In this document: piece after piece, positions 42,695 to 50,581 of the stretch
Layout of the letters: every line of letters starts with the position of its first letter
Position numbering within the stretch: the first letter of the stretch is position 1
Assembly: GCF_034479615.1 (NCBI RefSeq)
Contig: NZ_CP140255.1
Location: 3,038,001-3,102,000, forward strand
Length of the DNA: 64,000 bases
Direction of reading: 5' to 3'
Source: Vreelandella neptunia
GTDB lineage: Bacteria; Pseudomonadota; Gammaproteobacteria; Pseudomonadales; Halomonadaceae
The notes under the pieces: generated by a model
Seen by the model: only the letters and a program-made list of their open reading frames with translations
What the model was told of the DNA's origin: nothing
The model's database searches: none
Made by a program: the position numbers and the translations under genes

Positions 42695-43479
42695 ACCATC
42701 GCAACCGTACAAAACTTGCCCTTAAGCAGGGTCGAGCCATTAGCGCCCTGTGGCTGGAAAGCGCCAGCCCAGAGCTAGCCGAAATTGCCGTTTGGGCAGG
42801 CTGGAAAACCATTCTGATCGACAACGAGCACGGTGTCTCCAGCCTCGAACATACCGCCCACCTAGTTCGCGCCATAGAAGCAGCAGGTGGTGAAGCGGTT
42901 TTACGCATTCCCGCCAACGACCCCACCTACCTGAAGAAGATCCTGGATATGGGGGTACACTCGATCATGGTGCCGATGGTCAATAGCGCTGCACAGGCTC
43001 AAGCTATCGTCGATGCCTGCCGCTACCCTCCTCATGGACAGCGTGGCTATGCGGCTCCTATCGTACGCGCCTCAGGCTACGGCGCTTTCAGTGATTACGC
43101 CAGTCAAGCCAACGATGACCTGCTGTTGATCACCCAGATCGAGCATACTGAAGGGGCAGATAACGTCGAGGCGATCGCCGAGGTTGATGGCATAGACATG
43201 CTGTTCATCGGCCCCAACGACCTGGCGGGCTCTATGGGCTTGCTCGAACGTCTCGAGGCACCCGAGGTACGCCGTCTGATTGAAGACCTTGAGCGCCGCA
43301 TCGCCAATAGCGGGCGCTGGATGGGCACCATCACCGGACCCGGTCGCGATGTCACCACTCTGACCAATAGTGGCTACCGATTCGTGGCAGGGCCCAACGA
43401 CATAGCACTGCTTGCCAACACCCTACGCCACGAGGCGGCGCAATGGCGTGAGCAATCGGCTGATTTCGGAGGATCCTGA
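42691..43479 (+). CDS. HpaI/GarL-class II aldolase
   Basis: A 262-aa pyruvate-dependent aldolase. Key residues are in place: His in TILIDNEHGVSSLEH, Arg in AVLRIPANDP, metal Glu in ITQIEHTEGADN and metal Asp in FIGPNDLAGSMG. The family splits 2-keto-3-deoxy-glucarate, 4-hydroxy-2-oxo-heptanedioate or 2-keto-3-deoxy-rhamnonate into pyruvate plus an aldehyde. It is the last gene of the tct operon. The operon encodes no dehydratase, so the imported substrate may already be a 2-keto-3-deoxy or 4-hydroxy-2-oxo acid. Confidence 0.9.
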   Translation: MNHRNRTKLALKQGRAISALWLESASPELAEIAVWAGWKTILIDNEHGVSSLEHTAHLVRAIEAAGGEAVLRIPANDPTYLKKILDMGVHSIMVPMVNSAAQAQAIVDACRYPPHGQRGYAAPIVRASGYGAFSDYASQANDDLLLITQIEHTEGADNVEAIAEVDGIDMLFIGPNDLAGSMGLLERLEAPEVRRLIEDLERRIANSGRWMGTITGPGRDVTTLTNSGYRFVAGPNDIALLANTLRHEAAQWREQSADFGGS

Positions 43480-43497
43480 TTCCGATATGGTTCTTAG

Positions 43498-43524
43498 AGG
43501 CCGGGGCGTCACTGCCGCCGGCCT
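43498..43524 (+). terminator. hairpin after the aldolase gene
   Basis: AGGCCGG at 43498-43504 pairs with CCGGCCT at 43518-43524. It stands 19 bp after the aldolase stop codon, between convergent genes. It is GC-rich but lacks a T run, so it is a weak call. Confidence 0.4.
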
Positions 43525-43583
43525 TCTGAAGACGCTAAGATAAAGTGACTAAGATAATGCTTAAAACAAACCGCTGCCGCACT

Positions 43584-44489
43584 CTATAGCGCTTCTTGTT
43601 GACACATCAATCTATCAACCTCTTCCGCCATCGGAATACTACTGGCAGCACCGTGTTTTTGAACCGCCAGGGCAGCAGCTGCTGTTGCTCTTTGCAAGCA
43701 CTGAGAAGGTTCTAGGCCAGCTTGCCTAGAGGCAAGGAAGTAACCCACAAAGGTATCGCCTGCGGCCGTTGTATCGATGGCCTTTACCTTTAAAGCCGCT
43801 TGAAAAAGAGTCTCACTGCTGCGCTGATACCAAGCCCCCTCGCTACCTAGGGTAAGAACCACCTCGACATCGCCAAGCGATTCTTTACAACGCCTTAGCA
43901 AATCTGCGGCGCTCGATTCTACCGGCATCTCTAATAAAGCGGCGGCCTCTGTACGGTTAAAAAAAAGCAGTTCACATTGATCTAGAGGAAGTGATGATAC
44001 CTTCGAAGTCATTGGTGCAGGGTTAAATATCACCTTGCAACCGTGGCTCACTGCTAATGGAATAAGCTGATCAAGCCCGTTACATTCGTTTTGAATAAGT
44101 ATTGTGTCGCCAGGCGCGGTTTGCGCAATAAGCGCCTTCATTTTCTCCTGCGTAAAACCATGATTGGCGCCAGAGAACAAAAGAATAGCGTTTTCACCCA
44201 GTGCGTCAATTTGAATGATGGCATGCCCACTTGGCTCTGGGGTCAATTCGATATCTTTCACACCCACACCCGCAGACTCAAGCTCACTGGTCACCCAGGC
44301 ATCTATCGATGAAACTCTCCCCCAGTGACTCACCATGCCTTTGGCACGCGCTATTGCCAGTGACTGATTGACGCCTTTCCCACCTAATCCAATATTATAA
44401 TCACCGCTTTCCAAGGTTTCGCCAGGGCGAACAAAATAGGGTACACGGTAAGTATAATCGATATTAATGGAACCAAAATTAAAGATCAT
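43584..44489 (-). CDS. PfkB-family carbohydrate kinase (ribokinase-like)
   Basis: A 301-aa sugar kinase. FNFGSINIDYTYRVPYFVRP and NIGLGGKGVNQSLAIARAKG are the N-terminal PfkB signature. KVKAIDTTAAGDTFVGYFLA contains the DTxAAGDxF catalytic Asp and anion hole. It phosphorylates a sugar, probably the one brought in by the Rbs-type importer, or a C4/C5 intermediate. I start at the ATG at 44487-44489 with GAGGG upstream. A strong terminator-like palindrome separates it from the importer genes, so it may be expressed at a lower level. Confidence 0.88.
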   Translation of the reverse strand: MIFNFGSINIDYTYRVPYFVRPGETLESGDYNIGLGGKGVNQSLAIARAKGMVSHWGRVSSIDAWVTSELESAGVGVKDIELTPEPSGHAIIQIDALGENAILLFSGANHGFTQEKMKALIAQTAPGDTILIQNECNGLDQLIPLAVSHGCKVIFNPAPMTSKVSSLPLDQCELLFFNRTEAAALLEMPVESSAADLLRRCKESLGDVEVVLTLGSEGAWYQRSSETLFQAALKVKAIDTTAAGDTFVGYFLASRQAGLEPSQCLQRATAAAALAVQKHGAASSIPMAEEVDRLMCQQEAL

Positions 44490-44507
44490 TGACACACCCT
44501 CTTATTC

Positions 44508-44538
44508 AAAAAGCCAGCCAGCTTTAAAGCTGGCTGGC
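44508..44538 (-). terminator. terminator between rbsB-type and pfkB genes
   Basis: GCCAGCCAGCTTTAAAGCTG (44513-44532) is part of a perfect 26-bp palindrome spanning 44513-44538. On the minus strand it is followed by TTTTTGAATAA, the form of a rho-independent terminator. It comes after the sugar-binding protein gene and before the kinase gene in the same direction, and so should attenuate or end the importer transcript. Confidence 0.8.
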
Positions 44539-44545
44539 CTCTAGG

Positions 44546-44635
44546 TAAGGTTCTCTAACACTTACTCTTCTAATGCATTCTCTTCTAAAACCTACTCTTA
44601 CAAACCTTATTCTTCCAAAACTTATTCTTCCAAAA
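44546..44635. repeat. 15-bp tandem repeat carrying the end of the sugar-binding protein gene
   Basis: Five clear units of 15 bp plus one weaker unit lie in register. Two are identical (CTTATTCTTCCAAAA at 44606-44620 and 44621-44635). The others are CCTACTCTTACAAAC, CATTCTCTTCTAAAA, CTTACTCTTCTAATG and, weakest, TAAGGTTCTCTAACA. In the gene's own frame the units read V-L-E-E-stop, V-L-E-E-stop, G-L-stop-E-stop, V-L-E-E-N, A-L-E-E-stop and V-L-E-N-L. So the last codons and the stop are themselves the repeat unit. Confidence 0.85.
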
Positions 44636-45578
44636 CAAAGGGAGAGGTATAGTTATCTACATTATCTGGCGTGATAAGGATACAGTCATAAAGTTGCTTT
44701 TCACTATCCAACCCCGTTTCTCCAGTATTGATGTAATGATCAGCGATTTTCACGGCATCTTCTGCAAATACGGCTACCGGCTGTAGCACGGTGTAGGCCA
44801 ACTCACCCGAGCGAACCGCATCAACCGCATCGGGTGAACCGTCAAACCCACCGACCAATACATCGTCTAGCCGCCCCTCTTGTTTCAGAGCGACAATAGC
44901 GCCTAAGGCCATTTCGTCATTACCGCTAATGACGCCTCGAATATCAGGATGAGAACGGAGCATGCTCTGCATTTTATTGCGCCCTTCCGTCCGATCCCAA
45001 TTAGCGATGTCAGACGCAGCGAGGGTAAGGTCAGGGTACTGGCTAAGCACCGTCTCATAGCCATTGGATCTTGTCGCAGCATTGTTATCAGAAGGAGGCC
45101 CCTTTAACTCTATATAGGATCCCTCTCCATCTAGTTGCATTGCCCACTCTTGCGCGCCTAACGCGGCTCCCTGTGCATTATTGGAAACCAGTTGTGCCTT
45201 GGCTAATCCCTGCTGGTTAATCTCAGCGTTAATAATAAATACCGGGATTCCCGCCTCGATTGCTCTTCGCACCGCGCCAATGGAACCGTCCGCATTAGCG
45301 GGGTCGAGAATGATTGCTTTAGCCCCATTGGTAATTGCCGTGTCAACCTGATTGCTTTCCGTGTTGGTATCACCCACATGGGAACTTACATTTGCTTCAT
45401 AGCCCAACTCTTCTGCTGTGCGCTCAGCAATTGTTCCTTCTGTTTGCCAATAGGGGTTTGACATATCATTGACAATAATTGAGATCAGCCCTTTGTCCTG
45501 AGCAACTATAGAGCTACTAAAGAGCATCGAGACGCTAGCGAGAGCTGTAAAAAGCACTTTTTTACTTTTTGGAAGCAT
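44622..45578 (-). CDS. sugar ABC transporter substrate-binding protein (RbsB-like)
   Basis: A 318-aa periplasmic receptor. The signal peptide spans about residues 1-26 (KVLFTALASVSMLFSSSIVA). GLISIIVNDMSNPYWQTEGT, AIILDPANADGSIGAVRRAI and VISGNDEMALGAIVALKQEG are typical of ribose/galactose-type binding proteins. The C-terminus ends PFVLEE inside a tandem 15-bp repeat. It is encoded with an RbsC-type permease, RbsA-type ATPase and DUF2291 protein. The erythritol-type enzymes next door suggest a tetritol or similar polyol as ligand. Confidence 0.92.
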   Translation of the reverse strand: MLPKSKKVLFTALASVSMLFSSSIVAQDKGLISIIVNDMSNPYWQTEGTIAERTAEELGYEANVSSHVGDTNTESNQVDTAITNGAKAIILDPANADGSIGAVRRAIEAGIPVFIINAEINQQGLAKAQLVSNNAQGAALGAQEWAMQLDGEGSYIELKGPPSDNNAATRSNGYETVLSQYPDLTLAASDIANWDRTEGRNKMQSMLRSHPDIRGVISGNDEMALGAIVALKQEGRLDDVLVGGFDGSPDAVDAVRSGELAYTVLQPVAVFAEDAVKIADHYINTGETGLDSEKQLYDCILITPDNVDNYTSPFVLEE

Positions 45579-45656
45579 GATTATTACCTCATAGTTATGA
45601 TTGTTGGTCTTTGAATAGGTAGACCTGAGCAGGCCACACTTCTAAGCAATGCTACG

Positions 45657-46760
45657 TTAAGTAGCGCTTGCTCTAGAACCTTCACGCTTAATTTCTGCCG
45701 TTTTCTCGGGTTGTTGCGAGGACTTTCTTTTAGCACTGTATTGGACATTATTTAACATGACCGCGAAGACAATCACGCTACCCGTGAAGACCATTTGCCA
45801 ATAAGCAGACACACCGATGATGACCAGACCGTCGGCTAGAAAGCCAATTACAAATGCGCCCAATAAAGTATTTCGAACCGTGCCACGCCCCCCCATCAGT
45901 GAGGCGCCGCCGATAACGACAGCAGCAATCGCTGTTAGCTCATAGGTGGTACCTGCCGTAGGCCCAGCAGAGGTCAACTGTGAGGCAAGCACGATCCCAG
46001 CCATGGCTGCGCACACGCCGGAAATAATGTAGACGGAGAGCTTAACGCGATTGACGGGCACCCCGGAAAGCTCTGCAGCACGCGCATTGCCACCGGTAGA
46101 GTAAATCCACCGACCAAAAGGCGTACGACTGAGCGCCAACATGCAAATAACCGCAGCACAAAAGAGAATCAAAACACCTACAGGAATACCGAATAGTTTA
46201 TTAAACCCAAGCCATTCAAACCCAGTATTACCTAATGCAGGGTCACCACTTAAACTATTGAACGTTAATCCATCGGTTAACAGCAGTGCGGCTCCACGCG
46301 CGACATACAACATGCCCAGCGTGGCCACGAAAGCAGGCACTTTGAAGTAGGCCACTAATACGCCATTGATAGCCCCCACCAGGCCGCCCAGTAAGCAGGT
46401 AAGTACCACGACGACCCACACTGAAGGAAAGAAAGCCAAATCAAGCGCTTCAATCTCTACTCCTTCTAACAACATACCCGCGAACACTCCGCAAAGTGCC
46501 AGCGTAGAGCCAACCGATAAATCGATACCGCCGGTCAGAATGACAAACAGCATGCCGATGCCTAGCAAGCCAAAAACAGCCACATGCGAAGACATGGTTA
46601 AAAAATTACCCGTTGAAAAATAAACAGGCGAGAGCATGGAAAAGACAATAATGATCACGATTAATGCAAAAAAAGCCCTACCTTCCAGCAAAATTTTGAC
46701 GATATCGATACTGCCTTTTTCAACTTGTAACGCGTTATTGTTGTGATGAGACATAGTCAT
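45657..46760 (-). CDS. sugar ABC transporter permease (RbsC-like)
   Basis: A 367-aa inner-membrane protein with about ten hydrophobic segments. LLGIGMLFVILTGGIDLSVG is the RbsC motif, and TAIAAVVIGGASLMGGRGTV with RNTLLGAFVIGFLADGL the second signature. The last 30 residues are a charged cytoplasmic tail (SAKRKSSQQPEKTAEIKREG), longer than usual. It forms the channel for the neighbouring binding protein and RbsA-type ATPase. Two ATGs six bases apart are possible starts. Confidence 0.93.
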   Translation of the reverse strand: MTMSHHNNNALQVEKGSIDIVKILLEGRAFFALIVIIIVFSMLSPVYFSTGNFLTMSSHVAVFGLLGIGMLFVILTGGIDLSVGSTLALCGVFAGMLLEGVEIEALDLAFFPSVWVVVVLTCLLGGLVGAINGVLVAYFKVPAFVATLGMLYVARGAALLLTDGLTFNSLSGDPALGNTGFEWLGFNKLFGIPVGVLILFCAAVICMLALSRTPFGRWIYSTGGNARAAELSGVPVNRVKLSVYIISGVCAAMAGIVLASQLTSAGPTAGTTYELTAIAAVVIGGASLMGGRGTVRNTLLGAFVIGFLADGLVIIGVSAYWQMVFTGSVIVFAVMLNNVQYSAKRKSSQQPEKTAEIKREGSRASAT

Positions 46761-46779
46761 TACCTATCCGATTGAATAA

Positions 46780-48321
46780 TCATGCAGCCACTGATTCGCC
46801 CGAAGCAGCCATAATTTCATCTTTCGTTACCCCCGGTTTGAATTCAGCGGAGATCCGTCCTTTACTCATCACCAGCACTCTGTGTGGAATACTCAAGCAC
46901 TCGCTCACTTCAGATGTTGTAAAGACAACCGCCAACCCCCGCCGAGCCCCTTGGCTCAATAACTTGAACACTTCGGCCTTGGCGCCCACGTCGATACCAC
47001 GGCTTGGCTCATCAAGTATGATGACGTCTGGATGGGTAGCCAACATCTTACCGATCACCACTTTTTGCTGGTTACCGCCAGACAGTGAACCAATGGCAGC
47101 CTCCCCGCCATCTGTTTTAATATGCACCTTATCGATAGCTGAATTAATCATTTCTGCTTCCAAGCTGGAAGAAGTAAGCCCCTTGCGAGTAAACGCATGG
47201 ATACTGGCTAGCGACAGATTTCTACCGACTGACAGGGTGGGTACTAACCCATCACGCTGGCGATCCTCAGGCACTAACACCAACCCTCTCTCGATTCGCT
47301 GTGCAATGTTGTAATGCGATACGTCAGTTGAGTTGAGCAAGATATCTCCACTGGACTGCCGGGTTCGTCCTGCCACACATTCCAATAACTCAGTTCTTCC
47401 AGCGCCCATTAGTCCATAAATACAAACAATCTCGCCGGCGCGCACATCAAGAGAAAGATCCTCAACAACATAGCGACCTGCCACTTTATCGTCGCTTATG
47501 TAAAGGTTCTGGATAGAGAGCGCGGTGGAGCCCTGCTCATACCCTGTGGGCGGTGAGCCAAGATCGAAACTCTCTCCTACCATATGCCTAACGATCCACT
47601 GCAGGTCGATATCACTACGAGGGGCGTAAGCAGTCATGGCCCCATCGCGGAGAACAACGGCATGATCGGTAATCTGCAGCGCCTCCTCCAAATGGTGAGA
47701 AATATAAACAATCGACACACCCTTGTTTTTGAGATCCTGGACGACTTTGAATAACGTCTCGACTTCCGTGGCACTCAATGCGGAAGTCGGTTCATCCATA
47801 ATCAAAATGCGAGAGTTCTTGGACAGCGCTCTCGCGATTTCAACGATTTGTTGCTGCCCCACTCGCAGATCTTCAACCAGGGTGAGAGGGTGGATCGGTT
47901 CATCCAGCTCCTCCATTAACAATTCAGCCTGACGTGCCTCTTCTTTATAGTCGACGCTGCCCCTTCCTTTAGTCAGCTCACGCCCCATAAAAATGTTGTC
48001 ACGCACATTCAGGTTAGGGGCCAAGCTCAACTCCTGATGAATAATGGTAATCCCCAGCGCTTCAGCCTCCGACGGCGAAGAAAAGCTGACGCTCTCTCCT
48101 TCCAATACAATCTCCCCAGCCGTCTGAGCAATGACGCCAGACAAAATTTTCATCAGCGTAGATTTACCTGCTCCATTTTCGCCGAAGAGCGTTGTCACCT
48201 GCCCTCGATATATATCGAAGTTCACTTCTTTGAGGGCTTGCACGGCACCGAAACGCTTTTCGATATTGCGTGCAGAAAGAATCACCGGAGCCGCTTCCAC
48301 TGTTGATGTATCGATACTCAT
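46780..48321 (-). CDS. sugar ABC transporter ATPase (RbsA-like)
   Basis: A 513-aa protein with two ABC domains. The first has Walker A FGENGAGKSTLMKILSG and signature/Walker B RVGQQQIVEIARALSKNSRI, LIMDEPTSAL. The second begins IYGLMGAGRTELLECVAG, whose degenerate P-loop (no GKS/T) is usual for RbsA, and has SLSGGNQQKVVIGKMLATHP and ILDEPSRGIDVGAK. GAGGGG lies eight bases before the ATG. It drives the importer. Confidence 0.95.
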   Translation of the reverse strand: MSIDTSTVEAAPVILSARNIEKRFGAVQALKEVNFDIYRGQVTTLFGENGAGKSTLMKILSGVIAQTAGEIVLEGESVSFSSPSEAEALGITIIHQELSLAPNLNVRDNIFMGRELTKGRGSVDYKEEARQAELLMEELDEPIHPLTLVEDLRVGQQQIVEIARALSKNSRILIMDEPTSALSATEVETLFKVVQDLKNKGVSIVYISHHLEEALQITDHAVVLRDGAMTAYAPRSDIDLQWIVRHMVGESFDLGSPPTGYEQGSTALSIQNLYISDDKVAGRYVVEDLSLDVRAGEIVCIYGLMGAGRTELLECVAGRTRQSSGDILLNSTDVSHYNIAQRIERGLVLVPEDRQRDGLVPTLSVGRNLSLASIHAFTRKGLTSSSLEAEMINSAIDKVHIKTDGGEAAIGSLSGGNQQKVVIGKMLATHPDVIILDEPSRGIDVGAKAEVFKLLSQGARRGLAVVFTTSEVSECLSIPHRVLVMSKGRISAEFKPGVTKDEIMAASGESVAA

Positions 48322-48330
48322 AGCCGCCCC

Positions 48331-48975
48331 TCACTCAATGATCGCTATACTCACCGGCGTAATTAGCCAGTTTTTGGGATTTATCATGGTAAAAGAGCCG
48401 ACTACTTCTAACGTTTTTCCGGTTAACTCTTGCCCGGAAATATCCGCAAGCACTTGACGCTTCATTTCATCATTGAGCGCTGCGCCGACATCTTGGTACT
48501 CAATCTGATTGGTAAAGTCGCCAAATTGAATATTGCCGGTTGTATCTCTCAGCGTAGTGCCATTAATGGCTGGGCCTGTTTGCACACGAATGACGATATC
48601 TGAAGGCACATCGGCAACCTCTAGGGTGTAAACGCCCCCCCGGCTTTCTACAGCAATTCCAGATAAAGAGACCGGCACAATATGGCCAATGCCGGCAGCG
48701 ACGCCGTATTTCTCGCCTGCCGCTCCGGCATCCTGGAGAACCTCTGGCGCCAATACCGATGCGTTTACGGCGTTATTCTCTACATACGCTTGGATTTCTG
48801 GAAATGTTTCCTGAGCAAATTGCTGTGGTGAAAACCCCGCCGCACTCTCAAGTTCAGAAAGACTAATGACTTTAGTATCAAGCGCCATGAGTGCAACCAG
48901 CGCTAAAGCAAAAGCAGCTGCCACATAGGCCCTTATACGCTTATCACCGGGCACCGAATTTAATGTCGCCGACAT
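48331..48975 (-). CDS. DUF2291-family membrane-anchored periplasmic protein
   Basis: A 214-aa protein with one N-terminal hydrophobic helix (YVAAAFALALVALMALDTKV) and a periplasmic domain. VIRVQTGPAINGTTLRDTTG, FGDFTNQIEYQDVGAALNDE and GSFTMINPKNWLITPVSIAI are the DUF2291 signature. Genes for this family regularly sit with Rbs-type sugar importers, so it is probably an accessory of uptake; its biochemical role is not known to me. I start at the ATG at 48973-48975, with GGAG upstream. Confidence 0.85.
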   Translation of the reverse strand: MSATLNSVPGDKRIRAYVAAAFALALVALMALDTKVISLSELESAAGFSPQQFAQETFPEIQAYVENNAVNASVLAPEVLQDAGAAGEKYGVAAGIGHIVPVSLSGIAVESRGGVYTLEVADVPSDIVIRVQTGPAINGTTLRDTTGNIQFGDFTNQIEYQDVGAALNDEMKRQVLADISGQELTGKTLEVVGSFTMINPKNWLITPVSIAIIE

Positions 48976-48998
48976 AATCACTCCGGTTATCATTGTAG

Positions 48999-49042
48999 TT
49001 ATAAATAAGTTATAAATAAGTTATAAATAAGTTATAAATAAG
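48999..49042. repeat. four 11-bp tandem repeats upstream of the importer genes
   Basis: TTATAAATAAG occurs four times without a mismatch (48999, 49010, 49021, 49032). On the coding (minus) strand this reads CTTATTTATAA, so a TATAAC/TATAAG -10-like hexamer recurs once per helical turn. The array ends 23 bp before the DUF2291 start and follows the dehydrogenase stop by 13 bp. Confidence 0.9.
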
Positions 49043-49055
49043 AAACTTACACTAC

Positions 49056-50162
49056 CTACTTCCCGCCAGGTATAAGCACAACCTTTAAGGCGTTAGGGTC
49101 ATTGCGCATTAGATCTAGTCCTTGATGGAATTCGGCTAACGGCAGCTTATGGGTCACCACATGATCCGTTGGGAAATCACCGTTTCCGATGCCTTCGATC
49201 ACAAGTGGGTAACAATAAGGGCCTAGATGCGCACCCAGTATATCCAGCTCTTTACGATCGCTGATAATGCTCCAATCAACAGTCACTGGCTCTTTGAATA
49301 CGCTGAACTCGACGAACCGGCCAAGTTTACGGATCATATAAAGCCCCTGCTCTACCGACTGCACCGCGCCGGTGGCCTCAATATAAATATCGCAACCATA
49401 GCCTTCCGTTATGCCTTTCACGTAGTCAACAACATCGACTTCAGCAGGATTCAGGACAATGTCGGCTCCAAACTGTTTGGCAAGCTCTAAGCGCTTATTA
49501 TTGAGATCCAGTACAACCAGCTTGGAAGGCCCGGACTTTTTGATCGCACCGATCATTCCTAGCCCTAAGGTGCCCGCACCGGAGAGGACAACCACATCTC
49601 CCAGTTCAATCTGCGCACGCTTAACGGCATGTAACGAACAAGCATAGGGTTCAACAAGAACCGCTTTCTCCATCGGAATCTCATCTGGCAACTTGTGGTT
49701 AATGGCTTCTTTAGGAAAGACCATGTATTCGGCCATACCGCCATTTACGTTGTGCTGAAATCCATACACGTCGTGCTTTTCGCACATCCAGTACTGCCCA
49801 CGGTTACAGAAACGGCACTCCCAGCAAGGCACGATTTGCTCAGAAATAACGCGATCACCGATCTCAAGGTTTTTAACGCCCTCTCCTAAAGCCATCACAT
49901 GACCAATAAACTCATGGCCTGGAATCATCGGCGCCTTGATATAAGCAGGCTGAGTATCATCTCCCCAAAAGCTGGGGGCGCCTTCATATGCTTTGAGATC
50001 GCCTGCGCAGATTCCGCACGCTTCAACCTTTATCAGTACTTCCCCTTCTCCCACCTTCGGCACGCCCACCTCTTCAAGACGATAATCACCAGGCGCGTAA
50101 GCTACGACGGCTTGCATGGTCAGTGGCAGTTCGGTGTGATTGTTGTTATCGGCGTTATGCAT
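49056..50162 (-). CDS. zinc-dependent alcohol dehydrogenase, erythritol/L-threitol dehydrogenase type
   Basis: A 368-aa MDR enzyme. VEACGICAGDLKAYEGAPSF holds the catalytic-zinc Cys, MIPGHEFIGHVMALGEG the His-Glu, and VPCWECRFCNRGQYWMCEKH the four structural-zinc cysteines. VVVLSGAGTLGLGMIGAIKK is the Rossmann loop. The stretches GDDTQPAYIKAPMIPGHEF and HLGPYCYPLVIEGI match, from memory, the EltD enzymes that oxidise erythritol and L-threitol to erythrulose in Mycobacterium smegmatis. AGGAGTG precedes the ATG. It heads the importer operon, so polyol oxidation and uptake are linked. Confidence 0.87.
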   Translation of the reverse strand: MHNADNNNHTELPLTMQAVVAYAPGDYRLEEVGVPKVGEGEVLIKVEACGICAGDLKAYEGAPSFWGDDTQPAYIKAPMIPGHEFIGHVMALGEGVKNLEIGDRVISEQIVPCWECRFCNRGQYWMCEKHDVYGFQHNVNGGMAEYMVFPKEAINHKLPDEIPMEKAVLVEPYACSLHAVKRAQIELGDVVVLSGAGTLGLGMIGAIKKSGPSKLVVLDLNNKRLELAKQFGADIVLNPAEVDVVDYVKGITEGYGCDIYIEATGAVQSVEQGLYMIRKLGRFVEFSVFKEPVTVDWSIISDRKELDILGAHLGPYCYPLVIEGIGNGDFPTDHVVTHKLPLAEFHQGLDLMRNDPNALKVVLIPGGK

Positions 50163-50581
50163 TACTCACTCCTAATATATCTTGTATTGCCTGGCTAGCG
50201 GCGCACGCTTTACAAAAGATCTCGTTGTGTACATATGAATTAACTGCTTTAAGCATAGCTGAGTCAATCCATAATGGAATTTTCTAATCTTATACTTTAG
50301 ACCAATAGATTAATTAATTGTTTTATATATTTAAATTCTAAAAATGGAAATTATTTATTATTTCAGCCATGCGAAAGCATCCCTCAAAGCCATGCTATAT
50401 GATCCATCATCGTACAAATGTACAAATGCCTGCCAAATATCACTGACATTGGAGCAAAAGGAAGGAGGAAACTAGGCATGCCAAAGAGGTCACATGCCTA
50501 AGGAAAGCCAATAAATGCAACAGATGAAATTGGGCTGGCCTAAGCGCAAGATGCAGAGAAACCCTAGATTTTGAATATAAA
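50163..50581. other. gene-free regulatory region
   Basis: This 419-bp spacer between the dehydrogenase and SorC genes contains no convincing gene and is AT-rich from 50230 to 50400. It should hold the promoter for the dehydrogenase/importer operon. GTACAAATGTACAAATG at 50412-50428 is a tandem of GTACAAAT and may be a SorC-regulator site. A hairpin TAGGCATG/CATGCCTA (50473-50500) may end the sorC transcript. An open frame of 128 codons at 50440-50826 overlaps the SorC gene out of frame and looks spurious. Confidence 0.5.

Noticed and set aside
44546..44635. 15-bp array as a CRISPR-like or iteron origin
   Set aside because: The units are contiguous without spacers, overlap a coding end and degrade away from the gene; no replication gene is near.
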